From positions 62,001 through 126,000 of the forward strand of contig WRDF01000003.1 in the NCBI GenBank assembly GCA_009783565.1: a DNA stretch of 64,000 bases, read 5' to 3'. The stretch is from Rikenellaceae bacterium. Its GTDB lineage: Bacteria; Bacteroidota; Bacteroidia; Bacteroidales; Rikenellaceae. The translations under genes were made by a program, and so were the position numbers. This document shows positions 32,865 to 41,484 of the stretch, in pieces; within the stretch, counting starts at the first letter, position 1; each line of letters begins with the position of its first letter. The notes below the pieces were generated by a model. That model was given only the letters and a program-made list of their open reading frames with translations. It made no database searches and was not told where the DNA came from.

Positions 32865-33818
32865 ATGAAGAAAAAATTACTGTTGCCGCTGTTGGCATTA
32901 TTTGCGTACACTACTATTACACGCGCCGACCAGCGGCAATGGGATTACCAGGTGGATTTCAGGCTGCGGCTGGACAACAGGGAGTACAGGAGCGAATATT
33001 TATCGGGCAGAACTTTTTTCGGCCTGAGACTTGTTCCCGAAATCAGATACAAATGGGGCGGCAACAGCCTGGCAGCAGGCGCAGACCTCACGCGCGACTT
33101 CGGAACGCGGGGCAACTTCCAGCCCGACCCTGAGTTATTGCTCAATTACAAATACGACGACCGCCGTAATTTCAGGGTCTGCGTGGGAGCATTCCGGCGC
33201 GATGAGATGTCGGGTTTCCCGTCGGTGTTCACTGCAAGCAGCAAGTCGTTCTACGACGGTGTGTTTCACGGCTTTACGGTGCGGTGGCGCGGCAACGGCG
33301 GAATGGCCGAACTTATCGGCGATTGGTACGCGCGCAGGTGTTTTGCGGGTTATTTCAACGGCCGGGTGCACTTGGGGCAGGTGTATTCGCATCCCTTGCA
33401 TTTGGGGACTTACACGATGATGAACCGTTTCGACACCGCCAAACATGTTTTGAGCTACCTCTTTGCGGGCTACGAACTTGGACGCAGGCATATTAGGGCA
33501 GGATTGTTGCAATCAAAAGAATCGAGCGGTTTTATGGCCGACGTGCATTGGACTTGGCGGTCTTTCGGCACGGGCGGCATCCTCTACCTCGGCGACAGCG
33601 TGATGCCGCTCTGGGCACAGTACGGTTCGAAGCTGTACTTCGGCGATCCGCTGTTCCGAACCACACACGGGATTTACAGCCGCGCCGAATTTTCGTGGCA
33701 ACCGCATATAGGCAAAGGCATGTCGCTGCGGCTCAGCTCTCTGACACACTACGACGGCCGCACCCTTAACTGGCAGCAGGTAGTAGCCTTTTCGGCGACA
33801 ATATGGCGGAAAAACTAA
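32865..33818 (+). CDS. Exported probable outer-membrane beta-barrel protein, unrecognised
   Basis: 317 residues with a signal peptide (MKKKLLLPLLALFAYTTITRA). The mature part alternates polar and aromatic/hydrophobic residues in strands of 8-12 (YQVDFRLRLDN, FFGLRLVPEIRYKW, FRVCVGAFR, GFTVRWRG), typical of a small barrel. I do not recognise the family and see no catalytic motif. It sits between hppA and an AT-rich Fic gene, so context is uninformative. The frame is open far upstream into hppA, but the ATG at 32865 starts the signal peptide. Confidence 0.65.
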   Translation: MKKKLLLPLLALFAYTTITRADQRQWDYQVDFRLRLDNREYRSEYLSGRTFFGLRLVPEIRYKWGGNSLAAGADLTRDFGTRGNFQPDPELLLNYKYDDRRNFRVCVGAFRRDEMSGFPSVFTASSKSFYDGVFHGFTVRWRGNGGMAELIGDWYARRCFAGYFNGRVHLGQVYSHPLHLGTYTMMNRFDTAKHVLSYLFAGYELGRRHIRAGLLQSKESSGFMADVHWTWRSFGTGGILYLGDSVMPLWAQYGSKLYFGDPLFRTTHGIYSRAEFSWQPHIGKGMSLRLSSLTHYDGRTLNWQQVVAFSATIWRKN

Positions 33819-33823
33819 GCATT

Positions 33824-35254
33824 ATGAATAGAATAGAGCAACTATTTAAGGAATGGCAACAGTTGCAGCCCTTAAAACCCGAAGACCAAAAGCGACTGGA
33901 CGATAAATTTCGTTTGGATTTCAACTACAACTCGAACCATATTGAGGGTAATACTTTGACGTATGGACAAACGCGGTTGTTGTTGTTTTTCGGGGAGGCA
34001 GCAGGCGATGCAAAAATGCGCGATTATGAGGAAATGAAGGCTCATAATGTGGGACTTCGCTGGATTGAAGAGTTGGCAAAAGATCATACGCATCGATTAA
34101 CCGAAAAGGATATTCGCGATCTCAATAGAATCATCCTCGTGGAAGACTATTATAAAGTTCAGAACGGTAACAGGATTCAAATAAAAGTCGGGGAATACAA
34201 GTCTCGTCCGAATTTGGTTATCACAGCCACAGGCGAAGAACTTCATTACGCTTCGCCGGAAGAAACTCCGGCAATGATGAGTGACTTCGTTTCATGGCTT
34301 AATAAAGAGATTGCCGACGAAGCTGTAACGCCTGTCGAACTGGCTTCGTTAGTTCATTATCGCTACATCCGCATACATCCGTTCGACGATGGCAACGGAC
34401 GCATAGCTCGCCTTTTGGTTACTTACGTTCTGGAACGGTTCGGTTATCCCATGATAATTATAAGGAGCGATGACAAGGAGAATTATTTGCGCGCGCTCAA
34501 CAAAAGCGATATTAATGTCGGCCTTACTCCGTCGGATGGCGCTAATGCCCGATTAGAGGCTATCAAGCCGTTCGTGGAGTATATGACGGCACATTTACAA
34601 CGGTCGTTGGAAATCAGTATAAAAGCTGCGAAAGGAGAGAGTATCGAAGAGGACGATGACTTCGCAAAACGAATCACGTTATTGGAGCGGGAGGCAAAAA
34701 GCAAAAAAAGACCGCCTATATTCAGCGAAACCGAAGTCTGGAATGTGCTCGAATATTTTTACTTCCCTTTGGAGAAAAGAGTTCGCGAAGCGTTGAAGCC
34801 TGCCGAGTTGTTTTTTTCAAAAGTAATTCACTGGAATACATTAAGTAAAAATGCTGAGCGTAGCTTAGGCGGGCTTAATTTGAAGAGTGTCGAAAAAAAG
34901 TTTTTCGATGCACTACGCACACTTGAACATTCAGATGAACTCCAATTAAATAGTGTCGAAAAGACTGCTTATGAAAATTATGTGAAAATAAAGGACTTTG
35001 GTTCTAATGCAAGAGCCGTGTTCTTCTATTTTAAATTAGAACACCCGAAACGAAAATACAATATAGATGACCTGAAAATTAAGATCGACTTTAATATCCG
35101 TTTTGAAAATGATTACTATACGGTAAGTTGTTTGGACAACAAACAGTTCCGTTATGGAACGTATCCGTCGGAGGAGGAGATCAAAGGAATAGTATCCAAA
35201 TATAAGGCGGAAGTTGAGGTTGAAATAAAAAACGCTGTTGAAAATTCGAAATGA
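33824..35254 (+). CDS. Fic domain protein (AMPylase-type) with N-terminal inhibitory helix
   Basis: 476 residues. The Fic core motif HPFDDGNGRIAR (185-196) has the catalytic His185 and the nucleotide anchor. An inhibitory motif SNHIEGN (Ser37, Glu41) precedes it, the class II arrangement in which Glu blocks productive ATP binding. A beta-flap VGEYKSRPN and a C-terminal winged-helix-like region follow. Fic proteins usually attach AMP to proteins; the target is unknown. The gene is clearly richer in A and T than its neighbours, suggesting transfer. ATG 33824 was chosen over 33803, which lies inside the preceding gene. The TGA overlaps the rfbB ATG. Confidence 0.88.
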   Translation: MNRIEQLFKEWQQLQPLKPEDQKRLDDKFRLDFNYNSNHIEGNTLTYGQTRLLLFFGEAAGDAKMRDYEEMKAHNVGLRWIEELAKDHTHRLTEKDIRDLNRIILVEDYYKVQNGNRIQIKVGEYKSRPNLVITATGEELHYASPEETPAMMSDFVSWLNKEIADEAVTPVELASLVHYRYIRIHPFDDGNGRIARLLVTYVLERFGYPMIIIRSDDKENYLRALNKSDINVGLTPSDGANARLEAIKPFVEYMTAHLQRSLEISIKAAKGESIEEDDDFAKRITLLEREAKSKKRPPIFSETEVWNVLEYFYFPLEKRVREALKPAELFFSKVIHWNTLSKNAERSLGGLNLKSVEKKFFDALRTLEHSDELQLNSVEKTAYENYVKIKDFGSNARAVFFYFKLEHPKRKYNIDDLKIKIDFNIRFENDYYTVSCLDNKQFRYGTYPSEEEIKGIVSKYKAEVEVEIKNAVENSK

Positions 35255-36240
35255 GAAACATTCTGATAACCGGCGGCGCGGGGTTCATAGGGTCGCATGT
35301 GGTGCGGCAGTTCCTGACCGAGCACCTTGAGTACAAGATAGTTAACTTGGACAAGCTGACCTACGCGGGTAGCAGGGCGAATCTCAGCGACATAGAGAGC
35401 CGTCCGAACTATACTTTCGTGCATGGCGATATATGCGACTATGAATTGGTGAGAGAGGTGATGGCGCATCATGCAATCGACGGCGTGATCCACCTTGCGG
35501 CCGAGAGCCATGTCGACCGCAGCATCGAAGACCCGTTCGTCTTCGCGCGTACCAATGTGCTGGGGACGCTCTCGTTGCTGCAAGCCGCACGCGAGGCGTG
35601 GCGCGGCAACTATGACGGCAAAATGTTCGTCCATGTCTCGACGGACGAGGTTTACGGCTCATTGCCACTGCTTGGCGGCGAACTGTTCACCGAGCAGACG
35701 CCATACGACCCGCACAGCCCCTATTCGGCGAGCAAAGCGTCGTCCGACCATTTTGTGCGAGCGTTTCATGACACTTACGGACTGCCGACCGTCATTACTA
35801 ATTGCTCGAATAATTACGGCCCGTGCCAGTTTCCCGAAAAGCTCATACCTTTGTTCATAAGCAATATCCGCGACGGCAAGCCGTTACCCGTCTACGGGCA
35901 CGGCGAGAACGTGCGCGACTGGCTCTATGTGGGCGACCATGCGCGGGCGCTGGATATGGTATTTCACGTCGGTCGCGCGGGCGAGACCTACAACATCGGC
36001 GGCGGCAACGAGTGGCGCAACATCGATCTCGTACGTATGCTTATCCGCACCACCGATCGTTTATTAGGGCGTGCGGAGGGTGCTTCGGACGGTCTGATAA
36101 CGTATGTCCAAGACCGCGCGGGACATGACCTGCGCTATGCCATCGATTCATCGAAAATACGGTGTGAACTCGGTTGGCAGCCGCTCGTAGATTTCGCGCA
36201 CGGCATCGATATCACCGTGCAGTGGTATCTTAATAATTAA
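35251..36240 (+). CDS. rfbB: dTDP-glucose 4,6-dehydratase
   Basis: Second step of dTDP-L-rhamnose synthesis, for cell-surface polysaccharide. 329 residues, short-chain dehydrogenase fold. The NAD-binding motif is ITGGAGFIGSHVVR; the catalytic set is STDEVYGSL (Thr-Asp-Glu) with YSASKASSDH (Tyr-xxx-Lys); substrate contacts are SNNYGPCQFPEKLIP and YGHGENVRDWLYVGDHA. The other rhamnose genes rfbA/C/D are not in the window. It overlaps the Fic gene by four bases (ATGA), so the Fic insertion seems to have left rfbB dependent on its transcript. Confidence 0.96.
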   Translation: MRNILITGGAGFIGSHVVRQFLTEHLEYKIVNLDKLTYAGSRANLSDIESRPNYTFVHGDICDYELVREVMAHHAIDGVIHLAAESHVDRSIEDPFVFARTNVLGTLSLLQAAREAWRGNYDGKMFVHVSTDEVYGSLPLLGGELFTEQTPYDPHSPYSASKASSDHFVRAFHDTYGLPTVITNCSNNYGPCQFPEKLIPLFISNIRDGKPLPVYGHGENVRDWLYVGDHARALDMVFHVGRAGETYNIGGGNEWRNIDLVRMLIRTTDRLLGRAEGASDGLITYVQDRAGHDLRYAIDSSKIRCELGWQPLVDFAHGIDITVQWYLNN

Positions 36241-36253
36241 AGTTTAAGTATTC

Positions 36254-36351
36254 GGTCTTCCGCTGTAAGCGGAAGACCTGCGGCACGCCGCCGCCCCACG
36301 CGGCGGAACGCTAATTCGCTATCGCTCATGCGCCCACCGCCGTCGGCGCGC
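36254..36351. repeat. Class D repeat, full copy (plus orientation)
   Basis: Perfect hairpin GGTCTTCCGCT-GTA-AGCGGAAGACC (36254-36278), then TGCGGCACGCCGCCGCCC and ACGCGGCGGAACGCT, then ACCGCCGTCGGCGCG. Same order as the copy at 28811-28903. It fills the gap between rfbB and pdxB. Confidence 0.82.
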
Positions 36352-36384
36352 CTAATCGGTAATGACAAAATAAAACCACGAGCC

Positions 36385-37410
36385 GTGAAAATCATAACCG
36401 ACCGCGACATACCATATATTAAAGGCGTACTCGAACCGTTCGCCGAAGTGGTCTATCGCGACGGCCGGAGCATCTCGGCAGCCGATGTACACGATGCAGA
36501 CGCTCTGGTTGTGCGTACGCGCACCCGATGCGACCGACGGCTGCTCGAAGGCTCGGCGGTTCGGATTATCGCATCGGCGACCATCGGGTCAGACCATATA
36601 GACATGGATTACTGCGCACGCGCGGGTATCGACGTGGCAGTGGCTGCGGGGTGCAATGCGCGCGGCGTGCTTCAATGGGTCGGCGCGGCGTTCGTAGCGG
36701 CCTCCGCGCGCGATGGATGGTCGCCTGCCGACCGCACGCTGGGCATCGTTGGCGTGGGGCATGTGGGGTCGCTGGTGGCGGAATATGCGCGAATGTGGGG
36801 TTTCGGCGAGGTGTTGTGCTGCGACCCGCCGCGAGCGCGCGCCGAAGGCGTGCCGTTCGCGCCGCTCGACGAAATCGCCGCTCGGTGCGATATCATCACG
36901 TTTCATGTGCCGCTCACGCACACCGGAGCTGACGCGACTTTCCATTTGGCCGACAGAACGTTTTTCGATAAAACGCGACCCGGAGTGCTTATCCTGAACA
37001 GTGCGCGCGGCGAAATCATAGAAACCGCCGCGCTCGCCGATGCCGCACAAAACGACGTATGTACTTGTGCAATAGACACTTGGGAGCACGAGCCATTGAT
37101 CGATCGCCGCCTGCTGCGGCTCTCGATGTTCGCCACACCCCACATTGCCGGCTATTCGGCACAAGGCAAAGCCAACGCTGCATCTATGTCGGTGCAGGCT
37201 TTGGCGCGCAAATTCGGGTTGCCGCTCACAGAATGGTATCCCGTGTCGGAAGTGATGCCGTCCATGCCCCGCCCCATCTCGTGGGACGAGCTGCACCACA
37301 CTATCGGCGGTTATTTCGACATCTCTGCCGAAACCGCCGCGCTTAAACAGCATCCCGCCGACTTCGAGCTGTTCAGGAACTCGTACGCCTATCGCACCGA
37401 ATATTTTTAG
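36385..37410 (+). CDS. pdxB: Erythronate-4-phosphate dehydrogenase (PdxB)
   Basis: Oxidises 4-phosphoerythronate in the DXP-dependent route to vitamin B6. 341 residues of the D-2-hydroxyacid dehydrogenase fold. VKIITDRDIPYIKGVLEPF is the PdxB-type start; the NAD motif is GIVGVGHVGSLVAEYA; catalytic Arg, Glu and His lie in LNSARGEIIET, AIDTWEHEP and FATPHIAGYSAQGK. The C-terminal part is the PdxB-specific dimerisation domain. There is no ATG near the start; GTG 36385 fits conservation. The TAG is followed directly by CACGTATAT and a class A repeat. Confidence 0.92.
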   Translation: MKIITDRDIPYIKGVLEPFAEVVYRDGRSISAADVHDADALVVRTRTRCDRRLLEGSAVRIIASATIGSDHIDMDYCARAGIDVAVAAGCNARGVLQWVGAAFVAASARDGWSPADRTLGIVGVGHVGSLVAEYARMWGFGEVLCCDPPRARAEGVPFAPLDEIAARCDIITFHVPLTHTGADATFHLADRTFFDKTRPGVLILNSARGEIIETAALADAAQNDVCTCAIDTWEHEPLIDRRLLRLSMFATPHIAGYSAQGKANAASMSVQALARKFGLPLTEWYPVSEVMPSMPRPISWDELHHTIGGYFDISAETAALKQHPADFELFRNSYAYRTEYF

Positions 37411-37419
37411 CACGTATAT

Positions 37420-37499
37420 CGTCATTGCGAGGGCCATAAGGCCCGAAGCAATCCAAAATAAATAGAATAGATTGCTTCGCCTTTTGGCTTGCAATGACG
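37420..37499. repeat. Class A palindrome, copy A7, with A' hairpin
   Basis: Left arm GGCC-ATAA-GGCC, another compensated variant; right arm CC-TTTT-GG. An A' hairpin AGATTGCGGGTCAAGCCCGC follows at 37509. Confidence 0.9.
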
Positions 37500-37547
37500 A
37501 TCATAGCAAGATTGCGGGTCAAGCCCGCAATGATAAACACTAAACAA

Positions 37548-37577
37548 AACTGCCGCCCTCAGTAGAAAGCGGCAGTT
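37548..37577 (-). terminator. Rho-independent terminator of rubrerythrin
   Basis: Stem AACTGCCG/CGGCAGTT with a 14-base loop, followed on the minus strand by a T-rich run (TTTTGTTTA). It lies about 20 bases after the rubrerythrin stop. Confidence 0.8.
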
Positions 37578-37598
37578 CGCATTACATAGCAATTCCCA

Positions 37599-38177
37599 TT
37601 AATAATTATGCCTCATCGGCTCGAAGTAGGCCTGCGGGTGAGCGCAGGCGGGGCATGCTTCGGGAGCGTTCTTGCCCTCCAAAACAAATCCGCAGTTGCG
37701 GCACTGCCAATGGATCGGCTCGGAACGCTTGAAGACCGTCCCGTCGTCGAGATGTTTCAGCAACTGACGATAACGCGTCTCGTGGTTCACTTCCGCACGA
37801 GCGATATTGCGGAACACGGTGGCAATCTCAGGAAAGCCCTCTTTATCCGCCACATCGGCCCACGCAGGGTAAAGGTCGTGCCACTCCTCATGCTCGCCTC
37901 CTGCCGCTTCGAGCAGATTCTGCGCCGTCGTGCCGATAATACCTGCCGGCCACGTGCCTTCGATATTTACCATGCCGCCCTCCAAGAATTTAAAGAAGCG
38001 CTCGGCATGTTCTTTCTCCTGATCGGCGGTCTCGGTGAAAACAGCCGATATCTGTTCGTAACCCTCTTTTTTCGCTTTACTTGCGAAGTATGTGTAACGC
38101 ATCCGAGCCTGCGATTCGCCTGCAAATGCGCGCAACAGGTTTTTTTCGGTTTCAGTTCCTTTTACTGATTTTCCCAT
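37599..38177 (-). CDS. rbr: Rubrerythrin
   Basis: Peroxide-reducing diiron protein of anaerobes, cytoplasmic. 192 residues. The ferritin-like diiron domain supplies Glu/His ligands in FAGESQARMRYTYF, ETADQEKEHAERF and ARAEVNHETRYRQLL. The C-terminal rubredoxin domain has two Cys pairs, WQCRNCGFV and EACPACAHPQAYF, for one iron. It reduces hydrogen peroxide with electrons from a rubredoxin/NADH system. Stand-alone gene, divergent from ettA, with its own terminator. Confidence 0.97.
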   Translation of the reverse strand: MGKSVKGTETEKNLLRAFAGESQARMRYTYFASKAKKEGYEQISAVFTETADQEKEHAERFFKFLEGGMVNIEGTWPAGIIGTTAQNLLEAAGGEHEEWHDLYPAWADVADKEGFPEIATVFRNIARAEVNHETRYRQLLKHLDDGTVFKRSEPIHWQCRNCGFVLEGKNAPEACPACAHPQAYFEPMRHNY

Positions 38178-38207
38178 AATCGTGTATTTTAAAGGTTAAA
38201 GTTTGTG

Positions 38208-38215
38208 TATCTTTG
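38208..38215 (+). promoter_or_regulatory. -7 element (TATCTTTG) of ettA
   Basis: Exact TAnnTTTG match 48 bases before the ettA ATG, in the divergent region shared with rubrerythrin. Confidence 0.65.
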
Positions 38216-38263
38216 TAATCCTAAACCACGAAAATAGATAAAAAATTTATACAAACCAATAAA

Positions 38264-39937
38264 ATGGCTGACGAAAAAATCATTTTCTCGATGGTCGGAG
38301 TGAGCAAGACGTTCTCCAACCAGAAAAAAGTGCTGAATAACATCTACTTGTCGTTTTTCTACGGCGCGAAGATCGGGATCATCGGTCTGAACGGCTCGGG
38401 TAAATCGACGCTGATGAAAATAATTGCCGGACTCGACAAAAATTTTCAGGGCGAAGTGGTCTTCTCTCCGGGTTTCACCGTCGGTTACCTCGACCAGGAC
38501 CCGCAGTTGGACAATACAAAAACCGTACGAGAGATCGTCGAAGAAGGGTGCGCCGGCGTGGTTGCGCTGCTGAAAGAGTACGAGGCGATCAGCGCGAAGT
38601 TCATGGAGGAGATGACCGACGAGCAAATGAACAAGCTCATCGAGCGTCAGGGCGAACTCACCGAGCTGATCGATCAGGCGGGCGGCTGGGAGCTGGACAG
38701 CAAGCTCGAACGCGCGATGGATGCGCTGCGTTGCCCCGACCCCGACGAACCGGTGAAGCACCTATCGGGCGGCGAGCGCCGGCGCGTTGCGCTGTGCCGC
38801 CTGCTGCTGCAAGAGCCCGACGTGCTGCTTCTCGACGAACCTACCAACCACCTCGACGCCGAGAGCATCGATTGGCTGGAACAACACCTGCAACAATATA
38901 AAGGCACAGTAATCGCCGTAACCCACGACCGCTATTTCCTGGACAATGTGGCGGGTTGGATTCTGGAACTCGACCGTGGCGAGGGCATCCCCTGGAAAGG
39001 CAATTATTCGAGCTGGCTCGAACAGAAGGCCAAGCGGCTGGAACAGGAAGAAAAGCAGGAAAGCAAACGCCGCAAAACGTTGGAGCGCGAGTTGGAATGG
39101 GTGCGCATGAGTCCCAAGGCGCGGCAGGCGAAGAGCAAGGCCCGTCTGGCGGCCTACGATAAAATGCTGAACGAGGACGCAAAGGCGAAGGACGAAAAGC
39201 TGGAAATATTTATCCCCGACGGGCCGCGACTGGGCAATGTGGTTATCGAGGCTAAGGCTGTATCGAAGGCGTTCGGCGACCGCGTGCTTTATGAGGGGCT
39301 TGAATTTTCGCTCCCGCCGGCAGGCATCGTGGGCGTTATCGGCCCCAACGGAACGGGCAAAACTACGCTCTTCCGCATGATCATGGGCTTGGAGACCCCG
39401 ACGGGCGGCGAGTTCAAGGTCGGCGAGACCGTGAAACTCGCCTACGTCGATCAGCAGCACCAGTCGATAGACCCCGAAAAAACCGTGTATGAGACGGTTT
39501 CGGCCAACAGCGAGTTCGTGCAGTTGGGCAAGCGGCAGGTCAATGCGCGCGCCTACGTGTCGCGCTTCAATTTCAGCGGCGCGGATCAGGAGAAGAAGAT
39601 CGGCGTGCTGTCGGGCGGCGAGCGCAACCGCCTGCACCTCGCGATGGCGTTGAAAGAAGAGGGCAACGTGCTGCTCCTGGACGAACCTACCAACGACATA
39701 GATGTCAATACGCTGCGCGCGTTGGAGGAGGGCTTGGAGAATTTCGCGGGGTGTGCGGTGGTGATTTCGCACGACCGCTGGTTTCTCGACCGCATCGCCA
39801 CGCATATCCTGTCGTTCGAGGGCGACTCGCGTGTGGTCTTCTTCGAGGGTAGTTACAGCGACTACGAGGAACACAAAAAACGCACCGGCGGCGACACCGC
39901 GCCCAAGCGGGTGAAATATCGGAAACTTGTTGAGTAG
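38264..39937 (+). CDS. ettA: Energy-dependent translational throttle protein EttA (ABC-F)
   Basis: 557 residues, soluble ABC-F ATPase acting at the ribosomal E site according to energy state. Two nucleotide-binding domains: Walker A GLNGSGKST and GPNGTGKTT, signature LSGGERRRVALC and LSGGERNRLHLA, Walker B LLLDEPTNHLD and LLLDEPTNDID. The arm insertion and the inter-domain linker (LERELEWVRMSPKARQAKSK) match EttA rather than other ABC-F branches, and there are no membrane segments. Single-gene unit with its own promoter. Confidence 0.94.
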   Translation: MADEKIIFSMVGVSKTFSNQKKVLNNIYLSFFYGAKIGIIGLNGSGKSTLMKIIAGLDKNFQGEVVFSPGFTVGYLDQDPQLDNTKTVREIVEEGCAGVVALLKEYEAISAKFMEEMTDEQMNKLIERQGELTELIDQAGGWELDSKLERAMDALRCPDPDEPVKHLSGGERRRVALCRLLLQEPDVLLLDEPTNHLDAESIDWLEQHLQQYKGTVIAVTHDRYFLDNVAGWILELDRGEGIPWKGNYSSWLEQKAKRLEQEEKQESKRRKTLERELEWVRMSPKARQAKSKARLAAYDKMLNEDAKAKDEKLEIFIPDGPRLGNVVIEAKAVSKAFGDRVLYEGLEFSLPPAGIVGVIGPNGTGKTTLFRMIMGLETPTGGEFKVGETVKLAYVDQQHQSIDPEKTVYETVSANSEFVQLGKRQVNARAYVSRFNFSGADQEKKIGVLSGGERNRLHLAMALKEEGNVLLLDEPTNDIDVNTLRALEEGLENFAGCAVVISHDRWFLDRIATHILSFEGDSRVVFFEGSYSDYEEHKKRTGGDTAPKRVKYRKLVE

Positions 39938-39964
39938 TTAATTAGAGTCTGAATGATGTACGCA

Positions 39965-40053
39965 CGTCATTGCGAGGGTTGTCAAACCCGAAGCAATCCA
40001 GCCGCAGAGTAAAAACTCATTAGATTGCTTCGCCTTTCAGGCTCGCAATGACG
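39965..40053. repeat. Class A palindrome, copy A8, with A' hairpin
   Basis: Left arm GGTT-GTCA-AACC, right arm CCT-TTC-AGG. The loop differs from all other copies. It is followed by A' (AGATTGTGAGTCAAGCCC, 40063). Inner stem slightly eroded at its tip. Confidence 0.88.
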
Positions 40054-40117
40054 AACAAAGTCAGATTGTGAGTCAAGCCCGCAATGACAGGATGAGAAAT
40101 TTCTAATTTATAATTGA

Positions 40118-41440
40118 ATGCAAAAGCCAAGCATACCCAAAGGGACACGCGATTTCGGGCCGGTCGAGATGACGCGGCGGACATATATTTTCGACACCAT
40201 ACGCGAGGTTTTCCGCTTGCACGGTTTCCTGCCGCTCGAAACTCCCGCGATGGAGAACCTCTCGACGCTGACGGGCAAGTACGGCGAGGAGGGCGACCGA
40301 CTGCTGTTCAGGATACAGAATTCGGGCGAGCAGGCGGACAAGCCCGCTGAAAAAGGCCTGCGCTACGACCTCACCGTGCCGTTCGCGCGCTATGTGGTGC
40401 AGCACCAGAGCGAAATCGTGTTCCCGTTTCGGCGCTACCAGATACAGCCCGTATGGCGTGCCGACCGACCGCAAAAAGGTCGTTACCGCGAATTTTACCA
40501 GTGCGACGTGGACGTGATCGGCAGCCGCAGCCTGCTCAACGAAGCGGAGTTGGTACAGATGGTGGCCAGCGTATTCTCGCGGCTCGGCATTCGCGTGACC
40601 CTGAAACTCAACAACCGCAAATTGCTGGCGGGCATCGCCGAAGTTATCGGCCATGCCGACAGGATGACGGACATAACGGTGGCGATCGACAAACTCGACA
40701 AGATCGGTGCACAGGCTGTTGCGGCGGAATTGATCGAGCGCGGCATCACGCCACAGGCCGTCGAACGGCTGCAACCTATCCTCGCGCTGAGTGGCACGAC
40801 GGCGGAGAAACTCGCTGCGCTGCGCGGCATTCTCGCTTCGTCTGCGACGGGCTTGGCGGGCATCGAGGAGATGGAGAGCATCTTTGCGTACGTCCATGCG
40901 CTGGGCGTGGAGTTGGACGTAGAACTCGATCTGTCGCTCGCGCGCGGGTTGAACTATTATACTGGCGCAATTTTTGAAGTGAAAGCCAAAGATTGGGAAA
41001 TCGGCAGTATCTGCGGCGGCGGGCGCTATGACGACCTGACGGGGATTTTCGGAATGCCCGATACGTCGGGCGTGGGTATATCGTTCGGAGCGGACAGAAT
41101 CTACGATGTGATGCTGGGGTTAGGACTTTTTCCGTCGGAAGGCTCGATGAGCACGCGCGTGATGTTCGTGAATTTCGGGGGCGCAGAGGAACTTTTTGCA
41201 CTGCGCCAGCTCGCTGTTTTACGTCAGGCGGGGATTGCGGCAGAGATATATCCGGAAAGCGCGAAGATAAAAAAGCAGATGGAATATGCCGGACGGCGCG
41301 GAATACCGTTCGTGGCGATGGCCGGCAGCGACGAAATTGCCGCCGGTAAGATCACATTGAAAGATATGCGCACCGGCGAGCAACGGATGGTCACGACGGA
41401 AGAGATGGCGACACAGGCGTGTGTTATTCCGAACACCTGA
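40118..41440 (+). CDS. hisS: Histidyl-tRNA synthetase
   Basis: Charges tRNA-His. 440 residues, class II. Motif 1 region PKGTRDFGP; motif 2 [29 protein letters not shown]; histidine motifs [15 protein letters not shown] and [13 protein letters not shown]; motif 3 [14 protein letters not shown]. The C-terminal anticodon domain follows. The last residues (ACVIPNT) are written by repeat DNA: ACACAGGCGTGTGT is a class C-like palindrome and TTATTCCGAAC a class B fragment, so the natural C-terminus has probably been altered by a few residues. Confidence 0.96.
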   Translation: MQKPSIPKGTRDFGPVEMTRRTYIFDTIREVFRLHGFLPLETPAMENLSTLTGKYGEEGDRLLFRIQNSGEQADKPAEKGLRYDLTVPFARYVVQHQSEIVFPFRRYQIQPVWRADRPQKGRYREFYQCDVDVIGSRSLLNEAELVQMVASVFSRLGIRVTLKLNNRKLLAGIAEVIGHADRMTDITVAIDKLDKIGAQAVAAELIERGITPQAVERLQPILALSGTTAEKLAALRGILASSATGLAGIEEMESIFAYVHALGVELDVELDLSLARGLNYYTGAIFEVKAKDWEIGSICGGGRYDDLTGIFGMPDTSGVGISFGADRIYDVMLGLGLFPSEGSMSTRVMFVNFGGAEELFALRQLAVLRQAGIAAEIYPESAKIKKQMEYAGRRGIPFVAMAGSDEIAAGKITLKDMRTGEQRMVTTEEMATQACVIPNT

Positions 41441-41466
41441 GAGGCGGAGGAATCTATCGCGAGTTA
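41421..41466. repeat. Class C/B fragment overlapping the hisS stop
   Basis: ACACAGGCGTGTGT plus ATTCCGAAC lie inside the last hisS codons, followed by GGCGGAGGAATCTATCGCGAG, shared with the class B element at 47201-47308. Confidence 0.65.
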
Positions 41467-41484
41467 AATAAATAAAAACCCTTT

